Below, piece after piece: positions 54,718-64,000 of a stretch of DNA of 64,000 nt. Below the pieces are notes generated by a model, which worked only from the letters and a program-made list of their open reading frames with translations, was not told the DNA's origin and searched no databases. Source of the DNA: Agapanthus africanus. Lineage: Eukaryota; Streptophyta; Magnoliopsida; Asparagales; Amaryllidaceae. The DNA lies in contig CM057344.1 of NCBI GenBank assembly GCA_030015575.1, positions 189,675,044 to 189,739,043 on the forward strand, written 5' to 3'. Within the stretch, counting starts at the first letter, position 1; every line of letters starts with the position of its first letter. A program made the translations under genes and the position numbers.

Positions 54718-56350
54718 GTATATAATATTCTTTTATTAGGGCACTTCCGGGTTGAGGATGATGTCACCATTAATGTATATTATTTACCTTTCCGCGATAG
54801 GATAGACCAAAGGCGGGGAGCTTAAGTAACCGGGTTCTAGGGTCCAGTGGGAGACCATCCCGAGGAATCGAGACCGGGTCTCCTAACTCTAGAATTAGCA
54901 GGTTTGCTTGTCGCTCTCGTAAGGGTCTAGAGATGTGGGTTTGGCTATTCATCGCGACCGTGGAATCCATGGTTTTTACTGGCTTAATTTAAAACACGGA
55001 CCTCCTAATATATCCAATATTTCATATGTTGACTTCTGCTGCTGATATTCTATGATGTGATCACTTTATATGATGAGACGAATGTTGTTATTATATATAT
55101 GGTATATAATAAACGTTGCTTATGTTTTGCACCCGCGCTAGTCCCACCCCGCTATACCGTTAGTTAAGTAACCTAACGGTGTATAACGGGACACTGTGGC
55201 GAATGCGGATGGCATAAGCGTACGTTATACTTTTGTTTCTTTTATGATGATTAGGAAGCATAGATGATGGGACTTCATTAATGAGATTAATGAAAAGAAA
55301 GAAACCTAATGATGTTGTGGAATCAAATTTTCAAAATTGGTAGCTCTAGGTCCTGCTTTGCATAGCGGTATTCCTTATAGAATATCCTGCACCTCATTCG
55401 AAGAGGAAAGAGACGAGATCCCTTCACCGGGAGTGACCTCTTTAGCGAAACTAGCAGATGCTACAGCCCACTCGGTTTTGTCTTTTGATTGCTTTTCTAG
55501 TTCTTGCTTTGAATAGTGGATTTATGAATATCCAGCACCTCATTCGATGAGGAAAGAGCCGAGATCCCTTCACCGGGAATGATCTCTTTAGCGAAACTAG
55601 CAAACCCTCAAGGCACTTCTTTTCAAAATCACTCGATTCTACAACGATATCAAGTTCATTACACAAAAGGTTTTCTTAAAAACCTGTCGTAGCCCTCCGT
55701 CATTTCAGATAAGGACTATTTAGTATTCGTGTTGCGTTTATTGGCCTTTGTCAATGCGTAGTGTGCGGTAGCTGATTAGTACTTATCTGCTAAAAGTATG
55801 TGATGCGATTAGATTACGGTAGTCGTGCGACCTTGTTGGCCTTTTTCAAGGGTCGTGCGGATGGGTTTAATTCAATCATGAAATGATGGGTTGAACTTGA
55901 CTAGCATCCTATGGTTTGTTGGCCTTTGTCAAGGTTATAGGAGGCTAGGGGAAAAATATTATCGGGAATTTCAAGTGTTGAAATTTGCAATGAGATTGCA
56001 TACCTTTTATGAGATAGTTGGATCCCGATACCCACTGCGAGTAAAAGTTATTTCTGGGAGAGTTTTGCACATTATAATTAGCCGATCAAGTTGGTGTCTA
56101 GAAAGGTGTTAATGGGGTTACGGCCCGGGAAAAACGAGGTTTATTTTAATTAGGTCCGTGCGAAAGCACGGGGAACCTCCCTCAAAGTACATTCACTGGC
56201 CTGTCCAAAAGATTGGCGAACTTGTAGCGTGTAATTAATTCTGGCTAGTTTTACCTTTTAGGGTTTGAAGGAAGATTTGATAAAAACAGTGGGAGCCATC
56301 CTGATTAGATAAAATAATAACCAATCTGATCTTGCATGAGCATACGCTGA
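54718..56350 (+). other. C2 leader
   Basis: Keeps the duplicated ~145-bp unit (55354-55600), the three GGCC-loop hairpins (about 55727-55940) and the two-hairpin motif (56092-56205), with CCGTGC-GAAA-GCACGG at 56156-56171. No Gag. Confidence 0.75.
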
Positions 56351-56900
56351 GTGTGTTCTTCTCTCTCTCTCCTGGTAGTAATTGTGACATGCCTTAATCA
56401 AGATAATAATATGGATGTATTGACCGAACCTGCTTTTTATGCTGAGCTGGGGAATGTTGGCTCCGCTCAATCTTATAATTGTTATAAGTCTGAGCAGAAA
56501 ATAGGGAATACCAGGATCCATGTCACCCAATCGAAGAAAGAGCATGTTGATGCATATTCTTCGGGTGCGTTCGTTACCGAGAATTGTTTCTCAGTATCTT
56601 CTATGTCCAAGGTATGAGATACCGGATCAGGATCCTATATATTTAATCTGTTACATGGGCTACAGAATGGTAGAGAACTAGAATTGGGTGATATGTCTCT
56701 AAGTATAGAGAATGGTGCAATTGTTGCAGCCAAATCAATTGGCAAAAATCACCTTGTATTACCAAGTGCTAAATACATTGGTTCTGAACAAATGTTATTA
56801 CATACCGAACCTGATATATAGCATTACATAGGTTTCTTTATTAAGTTAAAGAAAGATATAATTTTGTATTGTAGAATAACGTTGTGAACATTTTCCTTAA
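56351..56900 (+). pseudogene. pol: C2 protease remnant
   Basis: The conserved lead-in LNQDNNMDVLTEPAFYAELGN starts near 56393. The DTGSGS-like site lies at about 56608-56635 after a stop, followed by NGAIVAAKSIGKNHLVLPS-like codons near 56710-56765, the region after the copia protease site. Several stops make it non-functional. Confidence 0.65.
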
Positions 56901-56989
56901 TCAAGAGTTGATTGGTTCAGGCACGTTATGTAATGGCATATATGTTCTAAATCAAACCACAGTTCAAAATATATAGAACACACACAAGA

Positions 56990-57860
56990 GGAGTAGTTCA
57001 AAAATGAACAAATCCTTCTTGTGGCATTGTAGGCTAGGTCATATCAGTGCAACATGACTAGCTAAGTTACATAAGGATGAATATTTGAATCCGTTCAAAT
57101 TTTCATCTTATGATACTTTCCAGTCATGTCTCAAAGGTAAAATGACCAATACTCCGTTTACTGGAAACGGAGAAAGAGTTACTGAACTCTTGGGAATGAT
57201 ACATAGTGATGTATACGATCCTATGTCTACAAATACCAGGGTTGGTTCCTCGTACTTCATTATATTCACTGACCATCTCTCAAGATTCGGACATATGTTT
57301 CTGTTGAAACACAAGTCTGAAACTTTTAAGAAATTCAAGGAATATAAGCTTGAAGTTGAGAACCAGACGGGTAAAAATATTAAATCCTTCAATTTGATTG
57401 GAGAGAGGAATACTTAAGCATGGAGTTCCTGAATTTTCTAAAAAGAGAATGGGATTCTCTCTCAGCTTACTCCTTCGTGTACACCACAGCACAACAATGT
57501 ATCAAGGCGGAGGAATCGCACCCTATTAGATATGGTGCGCTCTATGATGAGTACTGCTGAGTTGCCTGTTTCCTTTTGGAGTTATGCACTTGTGAAGCTG
57601 CATACCTATTGAATAGGGTTCCAAACAAATCAAGTGCCTACCACTCCATATGAGATATGGTATGGGAAGAGACCATGTCTTAAACGAGTTAAGATATGGG
57701 GTTGTCCGGCCTATGTTGAAAGGAAAAATCCGAACAAACTCAAGGCAAAGTCAGTTCTGTAAGTTTGTTGGATATCCCAAACATTTGCGAAGGAATATCT
57801 TCTATCGCATCGAGAAACAAAAGATGTTTTATTTATCAACATGCCACTTTTTTTAGAAAA
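56990..57860 (+). pseudogene. pol: C2 integrase remnant
   Basis: Better preserved than in C. LWHCRLGHIS-like codons lie near 57020-57050. The frame 57085-57417 then reads DTFQSCLKGKMTNTPFTGNG, LLGMIHSDVYDPM (first catalytic Asp region), YFIIFTDHLSRFGHMFLLK and KKFKEYKLEVENQTGKNIK. A stop at 57415 and later shifts break it; the DLVRSMMSTAELPVSFWSYAL-type region and IWYGKRP-like codons appear near 57540-57670. The Glu-bearing segment between them is degraded. Confidence 0.78.
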
Positions 57861-57939
57861 AAGAATTTCTTGAAAAACAAGTTCGTGGTCATGAGGTAGA
57901 ACTGGAAGGAGTTCCAGCTATACAAACTAGGACTAATGA

Positions 57940-58650
57940 TTTAGTGGAACCAAAGGATTCAATAGTATCCAACGAATCTCAGCCTCTCCGCGAATCTGGT
58001 AGGGTTCCTCATCCACCTGAGAGATACTACGGTTTCCTTAGTGACGGTGGGAGCGAGGATTGCATCATGGTAGATGATGACCCAACCAGGTTCAGGCAGG
58101 CCATCACGAGTAAGGACTCTGTGAAATGGATGGATGCAATGCGATATGAGATGGAATACATGTACACCAACAAAGTATGACTTTGAATGTTGCACCTGAA
58201 GGGGTAAAACCTATTGGAAGCAAGTGGATCTTGAGAAGATTCTTCGTGTACATGGAAAAGTTGAGACTTTCAAAGCTAGACTTGCAGTAAAAGGTTTTCA
58301 TCAATAACCAGGTGTGGATCATGACGAAACCTTTTCTCCAGTGACTATGCTTAAGTCCATCAGGATTAAAGCAGGCATCGTGTAGTTGGAACATCTATTT
58401 TGATGTGGCAGTCAAAGAGTTTGACTTCATCAAAATTGTAGATGAACCTTGTATATACAAGAAGGTTGTAGAGAGTATAATTGTCTTTCTCGTATTGTAC
58501 GTAGATGACATGCTCTTGATAGGAAATGGGTTTCATATGCTACATTCGGTCAAGCTCCTCTTATTACGAGGATTCTCCATGAAAGATATGGGTGATACCT
58601 AATATATCTTAAGGATTAAAATCTATAAAGATAGATCTAAGCGGATGTTG
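57940..58650 (+). pseudogene. pol: C2 reverse transcriptase remnant with internal deletion
   Basis: PLRESGRVPHPPERYYGF (57982-58035), DDDPTRFRQAITSKDSVKWM (58076-58135), then shifted VETFKARLAVKGFHQ and MLKSIRI up to 58368. Codons then jump to KAG-like sequence, so about 200 bases present in C (40990-41155) are missing. The catalytic box LYVDDMLLIGNGF (58494-58532) is intact. Other stops surround it. Confidence 0.8.
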
Positions 58651-59475
58651 GGAGTGTCCCAAATCCAGGTACATTAACACCATACTAAAGGGGTTTAGTA
58701 TGGAAGATTCTAACCGTGGTGGTTCGCCCACTTACTCAAGAATCACTCTCTCCAAAAAGATGTCTCCCAAGACTGATTGGAAAGAGCTCGCATGTAAGAG
58801 ATACCCTATGCTTCGGCACTAGGCTCTATCATGTATGCAATGTTATGTACCAGACTAGATGTAGCTAACTCACTAGGTGTAGTGATCAGGAATCAATCGG
58901 ATCTTGGGAGAATCACTGGACAGCTGTGAAGGACATTCTTAAGTACTTGAGAAGCACTGAAGAAATTTTCTTGGTGTTTGGTAACGGTAAACTCTAGTGG
59001 GAGTCCATTACCGATTCGTGCATCCAGAGTGATAGGGTCGACTGAAAGTCAGTCTTAGGCTTTGTCTTTACCCACAGTGGAAGGACGGTATGTTGGAAGA
59101 GTTCCAAGCTAGATACTGTGGCAAACTAGACGATAAAGTCTGAATACATCGCTGCCAATGATACTGCCAAAGTGGTTGTCTGGATATTTTTTTGTTCATA
59201 AGATGAACATGGTTCTTACCATTGAGCATCCAATAACTGTTATTGTGACAACAATAGAGTTGTGGCTTTGTCCTAAGAACCCCAGTCATATAAGCGATCC
59301 AGACATATTCTGAGGTAGTATCACCTGATCAGGGAGATGGTTGATCTCCAAGGGATCGAGCTAAGGAGAGTTGACGCGAAGGATAACACGACGGATCCAC
59401 TCACAAAGGCCTTTCCCTAGAGAGACTTTTATGGAACGTTGAGTATGAGATACTACAACAAATGGTCTCAGTGCA
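58651..59475 (+). pseudogene. pol: C2 RNase H remnant, cut by R
   Basis: CTRLDVANSLG (58850-58880), codons near 59060-59120 matching C 41520-41600, and the C-terminal DNTTDPLTKAF region at about 59380-59420, ending near SMRYYNKWSQC at the R insertion. The five bases before R (GTGCA, 59471-59475) are the likely left duplication. Confidence 0.75.
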
Positions 59476-59808
59476 TGTCATGACCCAAAGGTACAGAACG
59501 TGACTGGCACTTAGATTACGAAACGTCCCAAGGCGTAACGTAGTCTAAGTAAACCAAAGCCTAGAAATCTAAACCGTTTAAAAGCAATAGAGTGAAGGAA
59601 AACTTAACTTTTAAAAAAAATGATTTTGGTAAAATAAAGTCACATTAAAACATTTTAAAACATCAAATTTTCCCAAAAATTTCGGCAGAGTCTCCTTTGT
59701 AAGTACTAGCCCCAAATGGGTACAAATCAAGAATATATACAAGAAATGAATAAAGGCATCTCCGAGCAGGAGCTAGCTCTTCGCCAATGGTGGAAACACA
59801 ACCACGCG

Positions 59809-59810
<2 letters not shown>

Positions 59811-59852
<42 letters not shown>
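59811..59852. repeat. (AT)n microsatellite in R LTR
   Basis: About 21 AT units. Confidence 0.95.
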
Positions 59853-59854
<2 letters not shown>

Positions 59855-61160
59855 TAATAGAGCAAATAAGCATATAAAAGCATGACGAAAAGAAAACGTC
59901 ACGTCGGCTCAAGTGAGCTCGACACCAGAGAACAACACAAAAACTAATATCACTGTCAAATCTCATGGTCACATAATACAATGGTAGAAGCAGTAGATGG
60001 AGAATACAAGATACAAATAATAATACAAGGTTGAACAAAAGTATCCTCGCAACCCACCTATGAGCAAAGCCGCAAGTCCAAACAAAAGAAGAAGTACGCC
60101 CGTCGCTACTATGCTGACGGGTCGGACCTGCAAGATACTGTGGCACAACAGGGGTGAGTTGCCAACTCGTGAGTAGTAAGTAATATCAATAAAGCTATTG
60201 TAAGTATGCACACAAATGCGTCACATCCTACATATATCAATATGATACGATGTACTAGCATGAATGCATAATCAAATATGAAACCTGAACATGTCTGGTA
60301 TGAGAAAATCATTATTCTTATCTTAGAAAAACCTCTGTGCAATAAACCGAAGTATCATCAATGAAATCAACAGAAAATCCGTGTCAAGCATCGTCGCAAT
60401 ATATGTATATATCAGTGTCTCAATATCTCGATATCTCAATATCTCAATGTTTCGGGCTCCGTCAGTCCGGATCGGCCCAGCTAATCAAATCTCACGACTA
60501 CGGTCGGTATCCTCCGGATATCCACAATGCCAGACATCACCGGTAGGTAGTCTGCCCGTGCCAGGCTCATCGTCATCCCTACAAAAACACTCTCGCCCCG
60601 GGTACCATATCGGGTCCACCATATACCCAAGACGGTTCATCCTACTTCTCGAATCGGGTCTCGAAAACCAACAAACACATACATCATATCATGAGAAAAC
60701 TGTAAATTTCTATTTTTAAAATGATAATAGGTTTATAAAATTCTTGAGGTTTTCCTAAAAATCCAGAAATCTCATAAGTACTGAAATCCTCAAGAAGAAT
60801 CACAATATGTAAACATGTCGATGATCATGGAATTCTATGATACGATAGTATATACCATGCGAAGTACGGCAAGAAGTTATGCATGAATCATGATACAATG
60901 AGGTATGTATATATGACTAACAATCCTACATATCCATCTTAATGAAATGAATATACAACTACCGGTTTTACATATCATATATGATGCAAATGTTTTAGAT
61001 ACTGATTTAAACAAGTTCTATAGTGTTCGTGGCATAGCATACCAATGGCGTGTGTGTTCACATAAAATAGTGCACGTGCGGGATGGACCAATGGTGCAAG
61101 TGTCCTAGGTAGTGACATCATATGTAAAAAGATGCGATGCATGATATGAATGGTTTGAAG

Positions 61161-61290
61161 CTACGCATATAGATACAAGAACTACTAATAATCTAACTAT
61201 CGGCTATGCATAAAGATGCAAGAACTACTAATAATCTAACTATCGGCTACGCATAAAGATGCAAGAACTATGAATAATCCTAACTATCGG
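61161..61290. repeat. 43-bp tandem repeat, three copies, in R LTR
   Basis: Units at 61161-61203, 61204-61246 and 61247-61290 share GATGCAAGAACTACTAATAA and TCTAACTATCGG. L and G lack this array. Confidence 0.9.
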
Positions 61291-62766
61291 GCGTCTTGCG
61301 CCATCAAGACGATCTCCCCATAGATGTGTACATCTACTCACCGGGACTCCTCGGCTAATCTGATCCGATCTCAGCCTTATCTTTCCGCTCCACGTCCGAC
61401 GCCTTTGCACCCGATCCTAGAATCGCACATAAGTAAATAAGAGGATAGATATATGAATAGTCGCGGGCACAAACGATACAAGTCAACCAACACGCACTAA
61501 CTAGACGCGCACGCACTTGGTGCACAAAATGCACTTGCGACAATGCCACAAAGCACAACTAGGGTCGCTATACATGACAACTACCAAGCCTAGAACCCAA
61601 TCGTACCAATCGTGCACTCACAACACACTAGATATTTTAGAAAATAGGTTATAGATCATCGCAAGCTCAATCTATTTATTCCAAAAACCTAGTAAGCAAC
61701 AATTTACCATTTTAGTACGAATCTAGATGTTTTAGCAAATCTAGTGACCACAATATTCACTTAATATATTAATTAGGCTACACAATTATTAACTAAATTT
61801 TAATCTCACCTATTATAGATTAATCATGAAATTAGTTTCCAAGAATATATAATTTGGACAATTTAAAAGTAACAATTTGCAAATTTACAACTAGACTAGA
61901 TTTTGCAAGTCTTAAGATGATGACCTACACTTAGTTAACTTGATTCATTGATAAAAACCCTAACTTAAACTCAAACCCTTTTCTTTAGAATTATAACTTT
62001 CAATTAAAATCATAATAACACTTAATTTAAAATGAAATTATAACAAGTATGAACAAAGTAACCATTTGATTAAGGTTATACCTCAACAATTTTGGAGATC
62101 TAACTTGCAAACTTAGCCTCCCAAAATGCTCTATTGCTTCAAGATCCAAGCTAGATTAGGCCAAGAAATAATGAGTGAAGGTTTAATTAGGAATTAGTGA
62201 GGTTTTGTGTGGATTTTTAATGCAAAAATGAAGAAATTTTTGAAGAGAAAAGAGGTGGAGAAATGGGGATGGGGACTGCTGCCTTGGCTCGGCCAGTCTT
62301 GAGGGGGAGAGAGAAGTGAGTGGGTGGGTGGGTGTTTGTATAGAAACATCCCCCCAAACTCATTTATTAATTCATTTTTCTTATTTACTTTATTTTTCTA
62401 ATTAATTCTAGAATTATCTAGAACTTTAGAGGCAAAACAAAGAAAAAGAATATGTTACACATTAGATTTTTAAGTTGTCATGGTACACTAATATGTAATT
62501 AACCCATTCCAATTTGTAATTTACACTAATTAAATGTATAAGTGAAACCTTAAAATAATATTTAAAATAATTAATTAAAGAAAAATATTTAAGTAAACTA
62601 GCAATTTATAAGTGACTAATTAAATACCAAATGCTAGCAATTACATAGCTAAAATAGGTACAATTAAGTCTATGTAGAAAAATAATTATAATTACGTTTT
62701 ACAGAAAACACATATTATTTCATCGATTATCGGAAAATTCGCCTAAACGATTTTTAAAACGTTACA

Positions 62767-62781
62767 ATCTTCCCCCCTTAA
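62767..62781 (-). other. R polypurine tract
   Basis: The minus strand reads TAAGGGGGGAAGAT up to the LTR, matching L and G. Confidence 0.85.
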
Positions 62782-62814
62782 GGAAATTCAGTCCCCGGAT
62801 TTAAAATCTAACTA

Positions 62815-63018
62815 CACGTACCTTTGAAAAGATGGGGATATTTCTTCCTCATCTCGTCCTTGGCTTCCCACGTGATCTCTTCGCCGTTCGGCCACGCCAA
62901 AGAACCTTTACGGACGGTATGACCTCATTCCTCAGTTTCTTCACCTGCCGATCTAGAATGACTACCGGCTGCTCGATGCAAGAAAGATCACGCTCCAGCA
63001 AAATTGTCTAATACTAAA
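62815..63018 (-). pseudogene. R chromodomain (frameshifted)
   Basis: Minus-strand frames read LLERDLSCIEQPVVILDRQ and LRNEVIPSVKVLWR (chromodomain first strands), then in a shifted frame AWPNGEEITWEAKDEMRKKY followed by PHLFKGT (last strand and helix). This is the Del/Tekay integrase-end chromodomain, which targets integration to modified histones. It is cut off from integrase by a one-base shift near 63056 and has an internal shift near 62885. Confidence 0.8.
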
Positions 63019-63522
63019 TCACATGAGAGGGGTCATGAAAGTACTTGCGGAGCATCGATGAAACACGGGGTGAACATCTGAAAAGCTAGGTAGAAGAGCC
63101 AAACGATAAGCAACTGTGCCGTTACGCTCGAGAATCTCGAAAGAATCCACATATCTAGAACTAAGCCTTCCTTCCTTTCTGAATCTCAACACGCCCCTTA
63201 CTGGAGAAACCCTCAAGAAAACATGATCACCTTTAGCGAATTCAGGTCTGCGATAGCGTCTATCAGCAATAGATTTCTGCCTGCTCTGGGCTGCTCTCAT
63301 CCTATCCCGAATCAACTGAATCCTTTCGGTCGTCTCCTGCACAATCTGGGGCCCCAAAATACTGCTCTCACTGAGCTCTATCCAACATACGAGTGATCGA
63401 CATCTATCCCTATAAAACACCTCAAAGGGTGCCATCTGAATCTCGTCCTGGAAGCTGTTATTATAGGAAAAATTTATCAAGGGCAAATGACGATCCCTGC
63501 TGCCACCGAAATCTAGACGCAA
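63019..63522 (-). pseudogene. pol: R integrase, C-terminal half
   Basis: A 167-codon open stretch: LDFGGSRDRHLPLINFSYNN, QMAPFEVFYRDRCRSLVCWI, the helical RIQLIRDRMRAAQSRQKS region, FAKGDHVFLRVSPVRGVLRF (the GPY/F-type module region), and LPSFSDVHPVFH, after which a single-base shift replaces the usual continuation into the chromodomain. The ATG at 63522 is internal. Its sequence is typical of Del/Tekay chromoviruses. Confidence 0.88.
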
Positions 63523-64000
63523 GCTCGGAGCTTGTACTTAAGAATATGAATGGTCCACTCTGATTGACCATCGTTCTACGGATAGAAAGTTGTACTGAAA
63601 CTCAATAGGGTGTCCAAAGTCTCTTAAAGTTTCTACAATAGTCGGCTGGTAAACTGGGTGCCTCTGTTGGACACAATACAAGTCGGAACGCCGTATAGTA
63701 GCACAATCTCATCTACATATATCTGAGCATACTGAACGAATCCGAAAATGGTCCTTGCTGGCAGGAGTGAGCTGCTTCCGTCAATCGATCTACGATCACC
63801 CAAATAGAGTCATACCCTCGACTGGTCCTAAGTAGACCCACGATAAAATCCATAGAAATCTGCTCCCATTTCCACTCCGGAATGGGCAAAAGTTGTAATT
63901 TTCTTGCTGGCCTCTGATACTCGGCCTTGACTTGCTGACCAGTCAAGCATCCCAAAACAAAATCTGTGACATCTCTCTTCATCCCTTCACACTAGTAGAC
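63523..64000 (-). pseudogene. pol: R integrase, zinc region and catalytic core
   Basis: 63982-63713 reads KRDVTDFVLGCLTGQQVKAEYQ (zinc region; the second Cys of CxxC is Gly here), LQLLPIPEWKWEQISMDFIV (first catalytic Asp) and WVIVDRLTEAAHS. After a shift, minus-strand DNA at 63710-63530 encodes EIVLLYGVPTCIVSNRGTQF (second catalytic position Asn instead of Asp) and NDGQSEWTI (catalytic Glu kept), with stops between. The element is therefore defective. Confidence 0.85.

Larger units (their letters stand above)
54718..59475 (+). mobile_element. C2: truncated second copy of the C copia family
   Basis: Aligns with C from about 37487 to 41930, i.e. from the middle of the leader to the end of RNase H. 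The 5' LTR and early leader are missing, and the 3' LTR would lie beyond the R insertion at 59475. The left junction abuts an LTR end without a duplication I can see. It differs from C by many substitutions, and each copy has lesions the other lacks. Confidence 0.88.
59476..62766 (-). repeat. R 3' LTR (chromovirus, minus strand)
   Basis: About 3.29 kb, TGTCATGACCC ... CGTTACA on the plus strand, clearly related to the L and G LTRs. It holds an (AT)n run (59811-59852), three 43-bp tandem units (61161-61290) and the conserved GTGAGTAGATG/CATCTAT hairpin block (about 61305-61345, minus strand). Frames such as 59727-60146 run through the microsatellite and are not genes. Confidence 0.87.
59476..64000 (-). 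mobile_element. Element R: Del/Tekay chromovirus, 3' part only
   Basis: 3' LTR, polypurine tract, chromodomain and integrase are visible in this order from left to right on the minus strand; the rest lies beyond the window. It is inserted in C2. R is less decayed than G but still carries frameshifts. Confidence 0.87.

Noticed and set aside
59727-60146. 139-codon minus-strand frame with a repeated Tyr-Ile run
   Set aside because: The run is the (AT)n microsatellite; the frame has no other support and lies in the R LTR.

Overview
The window is a block of nested LTR retrotransposons. I see no host gene, rRNA, tRNA gene or CRISPR array. The Ty3/gypsy and Ty1/copia coding remnants, the plant-type primer-binding sites (Asp-tRNA and initiator Met-tRNA types), the kilobase-long LTRs and the many TA/GT microsatellites point to repeat-rich intergenic or pericentromeric DNA of a flowering plant with a large genome, probably a eudicot. 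The species cannot be named from this sequence.

Layout. The oldest layer is G, a decayed Del/Tekay-like chromovirus on the plus strand. Its 5' LTR runs from before the window to 3555, its gag/pol pieces lie at 3790-4158 and 27644-30655, and its 3' LTR is 30696-33779 plus 52013-52737. G is split in three places. A copia LTR ends at 1068 inside its 5' LTR. Element A (4159-27638; TSD GTATA; LTRs of 1834 bp) sits in its gag. Copia element C (33780-52012; TSD CATAC; LTRs about 2.2 kb) sits in its 3' LTR. A is an Athila-like Ty3/gypsy element whose gag-pol lies in one frame apart from a 17-bp duplication, five in-frame stops and insertion L. L (8907-20595; minus strand; TSD AGGTT) has 4.46-kb LTRs around a 2.76-kb non-coding interior, the layout of a LARD. 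Element E (42384-50230; TSD AGAAC; LTRs of 1724 bp) lies inside the 3' LTR of C. It has the same primer site as A but encodes only one unfamiliar acidic protein.

Right of G are a 5'-truncated LTR of the G family (52738-54717), a second decayed copy of the C copia family (C2, 54718-59475) and the 3' end of another chromovirus, R, on the minus strand (59476 to beyond the window).

How the parts relate. Counted roughly by eye, LTR pair divergence is about 0.6% for L and E, 1.3% for A, near 2% for C and clearly more for G, which agrees with the nesting order. A and E have unrelated LTRs but share the primer site, leader features, hairpin-plus-purine-tract modules and a 121-bp block near the polypurine tract that is about 93% identical. 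I infer that E is mobilised in trans by A-type machinery. L shares its leader with G, so it is probably served by Tekay-type partners.

The most unusual content is non-coding. There is an array of short hairpins with compensated stems inside L, and a second array in the G-family LTR fragment. A two-hairpin leader motif is shared by gypsy and copia elements, a hairpin with a UUCG loop is shared by L and C, and the copia leader carries a triple hairpin with GGCC in each loop.
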